DNA of 64,000 nucleotides, taken from Oopsacas minuta (taxonomy: Eukaryota; Porifera; Hexactinellida; Lyssacinosida; Leucopsacidae). The notes under the pieces are model-generated. The model ran no database searches. It was not told where the DNA came from and saw nothing but the letters and a program-made list of their open reading frames with translations. Made by a program: the position numbers and the translations under genes. Shown piece after piece: positions 34,910 through 46,683 of this stretch. The DNA lies in the NCBI GenBank assembly GCA_024704765.1, contig JAKMXF010000110.1:372001-436000 (forward strand), in the 5' to 3' direction. Each line of letters opens with the position of its first letter. The stretch's first letter is position 1.

Positions 34910-37555
34910 ATGCTCTATCGCTGCATTGAGCAAATTAGACGTGGAAACTCTCAAACAGTTTTCCTATGTTTTATGATCCTATTCTTCCTCAACAAGTTGC
35001 TCTTTTCTAACACACCACCAGTTACACACATTGATACACCCTCCTGTATTGATCCTAACACATGTATACAAGAGTACACATCTTATCTCTACACAATCAT
35101 AAGTTACTTCTCATTGAATGCCATATCATGGCATAGATTATTGTATTGGGGTGTTACGCTATGTATCTGGTATGTATTTGGTCGGAAATTTTTCTACACA
35201 TCTGAAGCGATGGTATCATTCATCACACAAATATCATTATTAATGTTCCTTGATTTATTTTTTTTATTCTTCCTGACTTGTTTTATGTTCGCGTTTGTGT
35301 GTATGAGTATTTATTGTTCTGTTTACACAATCGCGAGTTTTTTCAAAACAGCTCCGAGAGAGATTAAACGGAATTGGGGAAATTTCCCGAAACACACCAA
35401 GCGGATCGCGGATAAGATAACAGGACATAATATTGATTTATACAAATGTGTGTTGGACGTTAGTAATGTAGTTGTAGGAGAGAGCAGTTGTCTGTCAATT
35501 AATCTGATTAACGGAAAGAGAGAATCTTATAAATTCAAGAAAGATGATGTATTCATGACTGAAGTTACCTGGACTAGTAATAACCAAATAATCCCTGTAG
35601 TTATTGAACCAACTGACCTAACCGATACAACAAGTATACGTGTTAGTTTCACGTGTTATACAGCAGGAGAATATTCTATAAAAGCTACTATTAATTCAAG
35701 AGATTTTCCTAAGACACCAATTTTCCATTGTGCTGTAGCAGATAAGCCAGATCCAGGGCATTCACTTGTTGATTTAAAATCAGATTGTCTAGTTGTAGGA
35801 GAGCATGAGCAATCAAGTATAACTGTATTACCCCGTGATCAATATGATAATGAAGCTGCAATGCTTCCTGAGAAATTAAAACTCATATTCTTGGACACGG
35901 AGGAGCCAGCATTCTCTAGCTCAGTGGAGCGAGATCTGACAATCTATTTAACTGTTCTTCAGTGTGGAGTATTCAGATGTTGTATACAATATGATGGTGT
36001 AGTGGTGGGTAGCGGGGAATTCTTTGTAATTGTACTAACTATTATGAATCTTAGTAGACTTGAAAATGATATTCAAAACGATAATCCTCTTTCTATAACT
36101 GTTTCAATCTCAAACTTAGAAAGCAAGCAAACAAAGAAGAAAATTCAATGTCAAGTTACTCCCAAACAGCTAACTTTTACTGAGTATTTTCTCATATTTT
36201 TCCCTTCAAGATTTGCTACATTTAGAATGAGGCCGGCTACTAAAATAATGATAGACAACAATTCAAATTCAGTTTGTATTAACGATGGGAAACAAGATCA
36301 AATGAATGTACTATTTAGCTTGGAAGAAAATCGTCAACTTTTCATTGCATATTTTAATAAATTCCTTTTGAAGAATTTAGGAGGTTCTTCTGATTTTGAA
36401 GAAAAAAAGACACATTTTTACCAGAAACTTAAAGTCGCTGTTAGCAAAAATCGACACGGAACTCATTATATTACAATTGACCGTGAAAATTTGCTTAAAA
36501 ATATGATTAACCATTCAAAAGATTTTAGTCCATCACAATGGCATAAGAAATGGTATGTAGAATTTAAAGGGGAAGAAGGTATGGACTACGGGGGCGTTAG
36601 TAGGGAGTTGTTTGGCGTTTTGAGTCGACACATTTTCACACCAACAAATGATAACCAGTTTTTTGTATATTTTGAAGGGAACGCTAATCCCTTGTCACAT
36701 CCCAACCCAGCAATAGACCTCAAACAATCTGAACAGGTTTATATACTTATCGGACGTTTAATAGGAAAATGTTTGATAGAAAGCGCGTGCGGGAATCCTA
36801 TTTTCCTAGAAGCGAGACTCACTCGCTCGTTCTTAGCTCAGCTGCTGGGATTGAGAGTCTGTGCGACATATTTCGCGACGGATGATAAAGCTTTATATAG
36901 AGGTAAAATTCAATACATGAATGAGTCAAATAATGTTGAAGAATTAGAACAATATTTCGTAGAAGAAGAATTAGGGAAGGACGGATCCGTTCTTAAGACA
37001 GTACCTTTAAAACCTGGAGGTGCTGACATACTTGTAACACAAACAAACAAACTACAGTATTTAGATTTATTAGCTAACTATAGACTATGTAAGCGTGTTA
37101 GTAAGCAAATTGAGTTGGTATGTCGTGGATTATACGAATTAATACCTGATACATTACTCAGTGTATTTGATGAGAGCGAGTTTGAGCTGTTAATATGTGG
37201 AATAACTACGTATGATATTAAAGAATGGAAGGATAGCATTAACATTTGTACTACAGATAGACAAGTATTTCCTAATCTCTTGTCTTGGTTTTGGACTTTA
37301 GCAGAGAGCTTACCACAGGCTGGGAGAGCTAGAATTGTACAGTTTACAACCGGAAGTGGTCAACTTCCACCTGGAGGGTTCGATTCACTATCTCCCAGAT
37401 TTCAAATAGGTTTAAGTCCATCTAGTCACAAACTCCCAACAGCACATACTTGTTTCAATCAATTACTCCTACCTAATCACTCTACATACGAGGAGTTTAG
37501 ATGTATGTTTAATTTAGCTATGAAAGAGGGGGCTGAAGGATTTGGAATGGTTTAA
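34910..37555 (+). CDS. AREL1: AREL1-like HECT E3 ubiquitin ligase
   Basis: Single coding exon of 881 residues (human AREL1 is 823). Hydrophobic segments in the first ~145 residues suggest up to four membrane helices. A filamin/Ig-like repeat follows at ~180-290 (CYTAGEYSIKATI), with a second related segment after it. The HECT domain fills the last ~340 residues: MDYGGVSRELFGVL, LIGRLIGKCLIES, then LPTAHTCFNQLLLPNHSTY, where Cys848 is the catalytic cysteine that accepts ubiquitin from the E2. AREL1 is known to ubiquitinate inhibitor-of-apoptosis antagonists and so restrain apoptosis. A strong pyrimidine tract and CTCTAG end one base before the ATG, so a 5' UTR exon or trans-spliced leader is likely. 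Confidence 0.94.
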   Translation: MLYRCIEQIRRGNSQTVFLCFMILFFLNKLLFSNTPPVTHIDTPSCIDPNTCIQEYTSYLYTIISYFSLNAISWHRLLYWGVTLCIWYVFGRKFFYTSEAMVSFITQISLLMFLDLFFLFFLTCFMFAFVCMSIYCSVYTIASFFKTAPREIKRNWGNFPKHTKRIADKITGHNIDLYKCVLDVSNVVVGESSCLSINLINGKRESYKFKKDDVFMTEVTWTSNNQIIPVVIEPTDLTDTTSIRVSFTCYTAGEYSIKATINSRDFPKTPIFHCAVADKPDPGHSLVDLKSDCLVVGEHEQSSITVLPRDQYDNEAAMLPEKLKLIFLDTEEPAFSSSVERDLTIYLTVLQCGVFRCCIQYDGVVVGSGEFFVIVLTIMNLSRLENDIQNDNPLSITVSISNLESKQTKKKIQCQVTPKQLTFTEYFLIFFPSRFATFRMRPATKIMIDNNSNSVCINDGKQDQMNVLFSLEENRQLFIAYFNKFLLKNLGGSSDFEEKKTHFYQKLKVAVSKNRHGTHYITIDRENLLKNMINHSKDFSPSQWHKKWYVEFKGEEGMDYGGVSRELFGVLSRHIFTPTNDNQFFVYFEGNANPLSHPNPAIDLKQSEQVYILIGRLIGKCLIESACGNPIFLEARLTRSFLAQLLGLRVCATYFATDDKALYRGKIQYMNESNNVEELEQYFVEEELGKDGSVLKTVPLKPGGADILVTQTNKLQYLDLLANYRLCKRVSKQIELVCRGLYELIPDTLLSVFDESEFELLICGITTYDIKEWKDSINICTTDRQVFPNLLSWFWTLAESLPQAGRARIVQFTTGSGQLPPGGFDSLSPRFQIGLSPSSHKLPTAHTCFNQLLLPNHSTYEEFRCMFNLAMKEGAEGFGMV

Positions 37556-38816
37556 TTGGCTAATTGTGTGTCTGAATTTGGAGCAAATATTGATTGTGTA
37601 TCATATTGTGTATTGTATTGTGTATTGTATTGCTTGTGAATTGAATTTGAGACTTTTCCTTAATGATTCTTTTCATTTAACTAAATTTCTATTTTTATAT
37701 GATTTCTATTAATAGCTTGACGCAGAGCTGGGGCCTTGGGCTCAAAATTGAGGGTATTTTTCGTTGCAGAACGTTTGAATTTCTCCTAACCTCAGTGATT
37801 CTTGACCCGAGGGTTCACGGACCTCTAATGAGTTTATAGGAAATAGACTAGGATCCAATGGATAACATAAACAATTAATCAACTATTCACCATATTTAGA
37901 AGCTGCACTAATAGAATAGCAATTGGGATGCAGTGAATATACAAATTCCATAAATATCTGTATTTATCCATTGTTAATAGTCTTCTCATGCATTCATCTA
38001 CTCATCAAACTAGGTTCTATAAGTTTATCAAATTACTGAGTTACTAATTGAGTAGATTACACACTTGATATTGTGACTAGTAGATAGTCCATGTACTGAT
38101 TTATCTACTTTACACTCTCTTCTATAAATTTAACTAACCATTAAATCTCTCTAAATCGTGAGGTTTATCAATATATAATTTACTCATAAGAGATATCTCC
38201 TTGTTTGTTCCATCATAGTTTTACACTAAGAGACTTGTTTCTGCTCGAATACATTTGATATCCGTTATCTCGAACCTTCAGATCAAGACGGTTATTCGTG
38301 TTTGCAGATGTCCACTGAATTACCATTGTTTTCACTATCACCAATAAATTTATAATGCCAAATAAAAGACAAGGAAACTTAATATTATCATAAAATACTC
38401 AGTGAATAGAGGAATGCGTGTAATTAATTATTTATATGAGGACAACAGGAATCGAAAAATTTGGGTCGGTTATTAAACGCATTTATCTCAGCTTTTAGGA
38501 CACACGAGTGGTTATACAGCGCTATAGACCCCCACCTGAAATTTGTGCCTCACAGATTATGATGCCCTTGATGTTCTCCTCCAGTACTCTGATAAAGCTT
38601 AAATCCTACCTCTAAATATATATAATTGTATAATGACTCACGTATCTCAGTTTAATCAAGTTTAATAGCAAATTGCTAATTAAAGAATCAATTATACAAA
38701 AGTTAGTGGGAATGATGTGTGGTGTCTTGAATTTAAATACAGTCCGTAAATATACGTTGATCATTATTTATTTAATATACTCTCCATTTATGGTTGTTGT
38801 TGTTTATGCTAAATAA
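37556..38816. other. Convergent spacer between AREL1 and the RabGAP gene
   Basis: A short TGTAT/TGTG simple repeat lies at about 37595-37635, and a degraded hAT-like fragment at about 37720-37835 (AACCTCAGTGATTCTTGACC). No gene seen. Confidence 0.45.
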
Positions 38817-41800
38817 TTAGCTAACAACTAGTGTACCATCTCTCTCTAGGCTCCCATACGTCATGGAGGGAAGATTGTATATTAGGTCAGGGACTGTATC
38901 GTTCTTTGAATAGCTGTTCTTCTTCTTTGCGAATTTTGGTGGTTTCATTGGTTTTTCTGGACCTTGTACGATTCCTATTGAAATATAATTAAATATTAAA
39001 TATTCTGGTCATTTGACAGGTAAATTCGAGAATAATTATATTTTCGAATTTAGTTGACAACTTCATCTTAGATAAAATTTGGGTAATTCCGTTGTATATT
39101 TCATTGTGTATTATTTATTCTAAAGTGTATGGACCTATTTGGAGACTATCTGGATGGAGAGCCTTGAAGTCCTGGAAGAGTTGGTATGTGTTTGGAGGTT
39201 TTGGTTCAGTTGGAAGTAGAATATTTTCTTTAATCAATTCATCGACTAACAACATCAAATCTTGCATGAATTTGTCGTGATCTAGCTTTGTTGTTTCTCC
39301 CATTACTGTAATATACTCTAATAGTTCATTAGATTCCAAAGATAATAGAGTTTCTAAAGAATACAATCAATAAATATTTTTTCTTGTTTTGGGAAAATTT
39401 ATGACAAAAGTTACTTACTTTTATTCATTTTTAATATTAATATTGAAGCTGCCATTATAACGCCTGGTCCATCTAGAAACACTGCATCCCATATCCTGAG
39501 CACTAACTCATAAGGTAATACTCCGAAAAACATCTGTACTAACATCTTAGCTAAGTACATGGTCTCTGGTACCTCCCACTTTTTCTACAAAACAGAATAA
39601 TAAAACATTTTCAATAAAAGGATATTTTCATGAATTTGTTAAGAAAAATCTAAATAATTACTTACAAAGTGTGCATCTATCTTTGGTATCAGTCTTTCTC
39701 TCAACAAGCAATGATGTCCTGTGAATATGTGGAACTTGCTCATATTTTCTGTATACATTTCTACAAACACAAACAAATAATTACTATCAATTAATTGTAT
39801 TCTAAATCTATTTAGAATAATATGAAACAAATTTTAATAACTTGGAACATCCTCTGGCTTCATTCGTAATATTGATTACCCAAGATTTATCCTCACAACA
39901 TTCCTTACAAAATACACTATCCATGCACAATTCATATTACTACATAAGTCAATACTATTATTAGGAGATTATACGCGTAATTACGAATCTCATAATTAGA
40001 ATTTAATTATTTTATCAGTAAACTTACTGATAAGCGTTATTATTAATTGATTAACTTGTTGCATAAGTTTAGGTACATACAATCTCCGCCCCTGAATAAG
40101 TCATGATTACAATTTAACTTTATAGTGCTAGAATTGGGCGTGTACATATATCTTCTTATAATTTCAATTTTACCTTTTATCATTGCATTTCTCCGAAACA
40201 TAAAAGAGTTGGAAAATTTGTCGTGCATTTGCTGAATGGAAAATGGAAATGCTCCCTGCGTTATACGAATATTTGAATAAAAAAGAACAGACAACTTTAT
40301 CTTATAACTCTGCTTAATCCGATATTATGTATTATACGTATTCAAGGATAGCGGGGGCGAACTATACACAGGCTACATGGTGAATTTCTTTTGTTTGTTG
40401 ATCGATTTCCCAAGTTAATGTATAATGTATACTCTGTTTGGACGTATTTTGTGTAGAAAATCAACATATACAAATAGTATAAGTTGTCAATAACAGCACT
40501 CGAATATCAATGAATTACTGTAATGACCATTGCTACTTAATACGAGTAAGCCAAAACTAATATCGACGTTTCTATATAGTTAGTTCGTTGTAAATTTATT
40601 AAAAAGTACTAAATACATTTTGAAAGATAACATATACTTACCATGCATCTCATATTTAGTGTTAGTGAGGGAAATTAGTGCCCAGAATGCTTCTTCTTCT
40701 TCTCTCAAATACATTAATAATAATCCTGTTACTGAAGCCATACCTTGACAATACCCTATCCTCTAAAGAATGTACTCAAGTAAATATTTATACAATCAGC
40801 GACAGGAAAGCTTGTTATGAACCAAGCCAGTTGCCACAATAAAATCATTCCTATAGGATTTGTTTTAAAATATTTTTACTAAATATGAAGTCTCTTTATT
40901 GTGAGCAAGATTTTTGCCTCATGTGGTCCACATATGAGACCCTGACTGTATTGATGTCAGCTAAATAGCTATCATTACCAAATATTATCACAATTAATAC
41001 GTACGAATTAACTGCAGATGAGTGTATCACACACGTATACATGATCAGATGTTCAAATTGCAAAGGAAACACAATTTCCAATTATAAATCCTGTCTATGG
41101 AGATATCACATGTGAGATTTGCTAAGGTAGAATTTGGCAATGAAGTGAAGTTATAGCACAAAACATCTGATTAGTTTACATTGACTCAGTAGTAGTTGTA
41201 TATGATATTTCGTTAATATTTAATCGACTGTTCACCTTATTAAACATTGAATAAGCTGAGAGCACGTGGAATAGAGCTTGTTGTCTAAAAGATATAATTC
41301 ATAAGATAAGTAATATTGTACTTAAGTGCTAACAGATGATTTTGAGGTTATTCAGCTAAATTAAGCTTCGTAGATTTTCGCTTGTGGATAATAAATATTT
41401 CGTGTGTATGAGAGTAACCTATGATTAGCTAATAGTTCACTTTTCTACAACTATCAAGATATTAAAAAGTTCCTCGAAATTATGCTGAATTGGTTAGACA
41501 GAATTGATGAAAAATACATTTCCTTTCAACTCTAATCTCTTTGATATTTACAGTTCAGATCTGCTATCTGGAACCATCAGTCGAGATGGCGGATATTCGA
41601 GTATTGGATATCAAATAACAATTGTACTGAGATTTATTCTATGTGTTATTCACAATTTTGTTGAACTATTTCCTAAAATTCTAAGGATTTCCTTTTGGGT
41701 TAATCGAACCATTTTAACGGTAATTAAACTATTGAATACCACTGCAGTACTTTACTAAGGCCAGAATTAAACATGAGTTTCATTAATGTGAGGTTTTCAA

Positions 41801-44800
41801 AGAGTATGAACCATTCTGTAAATGTAATAATCTATAAAACTTACTTTGAACTATATCTCTCCCTGAAGTGCACATGTTCCCTCAGTGTCCTCATAACATC
41901 AACATCTATCTGCATTAAGTCAGGACTATACTCTCTGGCAAGGAATTTTGCTCGCTAAAAAAGAAATACAATCTGTGTAACAAACGTATAGTATACGTCA
42001 CTATGTTCATTTCACACAAGATCTCCTTCTGTCTATATCTATTGAAGTGGGTACCATGATTTGTTCAAAGAATATCAGATTACTTGTTTCTGCCTTCGAA
42101 CTAGGTTAAAGTTTTTCAAAGCATTGACTATCTAATCTAATTCTTGTCAGAGGTTAGGCCAGATACGGGCATTTTTAAGCATAATTGTTTCTTAATTGGT
42201 GGTAGAATACAGGTGTAATAGGTTGTCTTCCTTTATAATCGTTCTAACTGTGTTACGCCCTATTCATCGTATTATATTTGTGCTTTTGTATTATAAACCT
42301 AATTACAATCAGGGGCGCTTATCATGAATCAAGCGAGTGGCCCTAATAATACCATTTCCATAGGATTTGTATAATTTTCCTTAATATTAAGTGTAAGATT
42401 TTTGATCCCTTGCCGTGGGGGTTCATAATAAGCGACCCTGATTGTATTTTAATTAGTTTGTTATTGGATGTTGTGTACTCATAATTAATTCCAGGCGACT
42501 ATTTTTCATTTGAAAATCCCTGTGGCATAATGAACTGATCAATTAAATTCAAACTTTGTACCAATTCACTTACACAAGTCATTAGTTCCAATATTAATAC
42601 TGAAGTTGTCAATTATCTTATGAACATTATATTGAGTAATTAATCAAGATGGTACAGTATGTTCCACATTACATCATGAAAAATAATTTAGCTGATTCCC
42701 AAACTACACAAACAAAATTTGATGATAATAGAACTAATTAATTAGAAATACATATATTGAAAGTTCTAATAATTAGATATTGTACAATAATTCAAAAGTA
42801 AACTGAAAGTTACTTATAATTAAACTTAACAATTTTTTCATCAACAAAAAGGTGATGTGTGTTACCCGGATTTGAAATGTAAATGAACTAATTCCTTTTT
42901 TGGTATTATACAGATGGCTGGCCTTGCAAGGTTGCAGTTCTTTTCGATTTCAGTTTTATATCAAAACATATTATTACTTAATCTAACACGATTTGATATA
43001 CGATTGAGTAGCTATTAATGGAGCGTAGTGCTGAATCTTTTCTGTTATCACAGAATTACTTTATCTTATTTATTAATTAATTAATTAAGAAGTTCATTGT
43101 AATAATGTTAGTAATTCATTATCAGCTGATTTATCTGAATTGGACTGATGCAAATTTCAGTATTTTGCTAAAAACTTAATTTGCAAATGTGATCTGAGGT
43201 AAATGCTCTAATACGTGTATTTGTAACTGGTAAAACCTTAACAGACAGCAATATCTACTGCGCTGTGTAGCTATATTAAATACGTAGTTGTGATATATTT
43301 AATGGTAAGAGGAATAAGTATTCGTCAAAGAGCATTACCTCGTATATATCTTTTGACTTTATACTATCAAGTGCAAGTATTTTAGACCATACTGGACCTC
43401 GAAGTGAGTTAGGAATTCCTTTATATATTCTCCTCCTTAACTAAAGATTATTAAACAAATAATACAGAAAATATCACATAACTATGAAGAAGAATAGTTT
43501 ACACTTTAGCAGTATTTTAATGAACAAACCTTATCTGAATTTCTATATTTAGTCTCCCATTCTGTCCCGATCATTTTATTCCACTTCTGAGCTCGTTCTC
43601 TCTCAATTTGTTGCAACTGTTAATAAATACATTTTAAAATGTGCATTTTGCAACAAACTGCAAACCTCGCTTATACAAATATTTCATTCAGTGATATAAT
43701 TTGCAATTTAATTTCTTGTATAATTAGTTATTCCATGCAAACATCCATAAATAGCATTTCTGGATATACAATGATCATTTCCTTACTTAATAGCTAGACA
43801 ATCTTTCAATAATACTACAATTTCCTGCTGACATAATTCCTATCCTATTCCAGATACAAACTGAATTAATCTCGATCAGCATAGCAGAGTCTCCCTAACC
43901 TTAATATAAATTTAATTGTACGTATAATGATGGAGTTTCAAATAACAATCATTACGTATTCCTGACCTTGAATTTATTATTAATGAATTGTAATTGAGTA
44001 TATTGCAATTATTATTGCATTCAGTTGCTGAATTTCTAGAAATTTTACTACAGATAATTGTCAATTATGTATAATAATTGCAGAATTCGTATTACTGCCA
44101 TGTAGGTGAACGCCCAGAGGTTGGTAATATGAAATACTGCTAGTAACATCTATAAACTCGTGCTTTTCATAATTATCTGTGATTACCCTAGTAATATTAA
44201 AAATGTGAGGACATTTCTCCTGCTTGCATATTCGCTTTGAAATTTATACTTCATCTAAGTTGGAGCATGTTGCATACATGAGTGTGTAGCTCTAACCAAT
44301 TCTTCAATCAAGTTGGCAAAAAAATAACGAGTTTTAATATACAGAGGAACTTCGTTAATACGAACACGGTTAATACGAATTTCCGAATAAGACGGACAAA
44401 TATTTACACAATATCAGGCCCCTACAATGATTATCCAATTGATATTACTCTGGTAAATACGAACACCGAATAAAGCGAATAATTTTTGACCATCTGTTTG
44501 TGTTTGTATTAACGAGGTTTCATTGTATATGATTTATGGAGATTTTGGAAATTGTTAGTATGCAATTACGGTGCCTGAGAAAGGCGGTCTTTTATTAACA
44601 GCATTAAATCAATTTATATCTAATTAGATAACTCACTTTTGCACTGGTTGTAGGAGGCACTCGTTTGCTAAAAAAGAGAAAATTTGTAAGTTCGTTTGGG
44701 AGAGGAGACGATAGAAACCTTTATCAAATCTAATGCTATAAATTGAGATTCCTTTTCAGGATTTGAAGGAATATTCCCTGACATAATATGGTCTCAATAT

Positions 44801-45331
44801 TGCAAGGTTGCAGCTTTTGAAAGATGTCATAACGGAGAATCTATTGTATGCTTGTAAATGAACTTAGCAACGGTATTGTATAACTGGAATGTTTCTTATT
44901 GTAAATTATAGCATTAGTCTTATAACCATTGTGTAATCAGAAAGAAGGAAATTTATCGAAGAAATCAACAGATTTTACTTGATTTGAAGGGAATTAAACC
45001 TAAAATGAGATAATCTGTTTTAAGAATTATTGTTGATAACTTACTGCATAAATCCATGTCTGTCTGTATGTGTGTACACATCAAAATTTGGATCTTCCCA
45101 AGCCTCAATTACTGCACCTTCTCTTCCCTAAATGTATAGAAAATTGTAAAAATATCAAGGATAATATTGATACAGGAAACATACATGATCGTAGTTGAAT
45201 AGAATCTCTCTCCTTCTCTCTGGTGTTGTATAATTCCCCTTTCTCAAGCCCTGATTATCTAAGGTAATATCTTGTCCGTATGAGATTGATAAAGTTGGTG
45301 AAACCATTCTCTTTTCTGCTCTGTTAGCCAT
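38817..45331 (-). CDS. USP6NL: TBC-domain RabGAP, USP6NL/RN-tre-like
   Basis: Twelve phase-consistent minus exons: 45331-45185, 45127-45045, 44667-44637, 43616-43530, 43440-43339, 41954-41845, 41284-41236, 40762-40642, 39760-39666, 39584-39419, 39353-39135, 38974-38817 (TAA), giving 455 residues. The N-terminal GREGAVIEAWEDPNF and YTHTDRHGFMH blocks match RN-tre. The TBC domain spans ~110-350 with KGIPNSLRGPVW, the arginine finger in QIDVDVMRTL (Arg172), the glutamine finger in GYCQGM (Gln209), and FGVLPYELVLRIWDAVFLDG. Family members accelerate GTP hydrolysis on Rab5-type GTPases at endosomes. Vertebrate USP6NL has a much longer C-terminal tail; here it is ~105 residues ending in a Lys/Pro segment. 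The donor after residue ~403 (ATAG|GTCCAT) is weak, so the last junction is less certain. Confidence 0.92.
40804..40949. mobile_element. MITE family D copy 2 in RabGAP intron
   Basis: Shares CTTGTTATGAACCAAGCCAG and CATTCCTATAGGATTTG with the other family D copies and ends AGACCCTGACTGTA. The left end is slightly decayed. Confidence 0.7.
42306..42444. mobile_element. MITE family D copy 3, best copy
   Basis: 139 bp with inverted ends CAATCAGGGGCGCTTATCATG and CATAATAAGCGACCCTGATTG, flanked by TA on both sides. It lies in a RabGAP intron. Confidence 0.85.
44342..44524. mobile_element. MITE family F in RabGAP intron
   Basis: Inverted ends CAGAGGAACTTCGTTAATACG and GTATTAACGAGGTTTCATTG, flanked by TA. 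Termini resemble pogo/Tigger-like elements but differ from families A and B. An internal GTTAATACGAA motif repeats. Single copy here. Confidence 0.75.
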
Positions 45332-46683
45332 TTTGTGAATTAGGTTTTGAATATGAGAATATATTATTTCTAGCGTTTAATACGTTTCATTTTTACATAC
45401 ACTTGCTGCTATTTATACTGTAATTCTAAATGATAGCTATGAACCATGGATTTCTCCCTGAATTCCTACCGCTATATTAATTTGAATTTTTGTATAATTT
45501 CTCCCTATTCAGGGAATGAATTCGAAAACATATTTCATGAATGCATGTCCCTATAGTTCTGTTATTCATATAATTGTTTCTATAAAAGACATCTCAAATT
45601 TCTATTGTTCATATATACGTATATCCATAGCAGTTGATATGGCTATAAGGAATGTTATCGCTATATTTGAATTTATTATGCGGGTTATGCTTTATAGACT
45701 TACATTGTTTTGTCTAATTAGTATTTGTAGTCAGAGAGACTTACGTCTGTAGGAGGAGGGATTGTTGGAAAGATAGCGTGGATGGGATCAGGTATTTGAA
45801 TTAATTACTGTAGCATTTAGCTCTCTCCATTTCTTATTGTAGTTCATTGCTAAATATGGAAACTATATTGGATATTATTATGTCGGTTATTCACTCCATT
45901 CTTCATCTAAACAAACGTATTTTTTTGCATGAAATTCACATGTTTATTACACTAGCCAAAAGAGCTATATACTTGCATTACTATTAGAATAACTGCAAAG
46001 GAGCGAACATCACTGGAATTTCAAAAGCTTTAATTTGTCCTTCAAACTTCTATTACCAAAGTGAAAGTTTAAACCTTTGATTTTTTGTACAATCCATTCT
46101 CATAATTGTGACTGTCTTTTAGTTCATTCATCCGTGGTGTGGTGGTATTTAGTTTGCTAGTTCTGGATGGCCTATAAACTCTTAATCTGCAGTACACATA
46201 CTCTCATTAATTTGGATAGCAGACTGACAAATTTCATACACTTTATCCGTAGTACTTACTTATTAGGTAAAAAAAAGCACTCAAGTGACGAGTAATTATA
46301 TGTATTTTCCGGTTATATTCTCAGCAAATAGCTATCCTTGTTTACTGACCAATTTAAAAGCTTATATCAGTTCACAAACGTTCAAGATTAATATGGAAAA
46401 TATTTGAGTAGTACGAGTTTGTATTTGTTTAAATTTTGGGGAAGATTTGAAGCTCATATAAGTGAATTTTAATTAACTGTACACAATTAACAACAGTTCA
46501 ACTTGCATCATTTAACAAATTACATTTACCAAACATTCACCATACAACAATGTATTTATAAAAATTCTAACTAAAAATTTGCAGATGAACTAAAATAATT
46601 TTAAGAGAAAGATAGAGAGAAACTCGATTGCGTATCAGAGTTTAACAGAGGTCAGTTCTTCCACTTTTGATTGTTCTTGTGAG
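45332..46683. other. Spacer between RabGAP 5' end and homeobox gene 3' end
   Basis: Both genes are on the minus strand, so this holds the RabGAP promoter and the homeobox 3' UTR. The 78-codon plus frame at 45516-45752 has no protein-like features. Confidence 0.45.
45745..45795 (-). other. Candidate 5' exon of the RabGAP gene
   Basis: Reading minus, a C-rich stretch with a run encoding PTIPPPTD ends in a perfect donor (ACAGAC|GTAAGT). It lies ~415 bp upstream of the RabGAP ATG and does not join it in frame, so it would be untranslated. Its left boundary is not determined. Confidence 0.25.
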
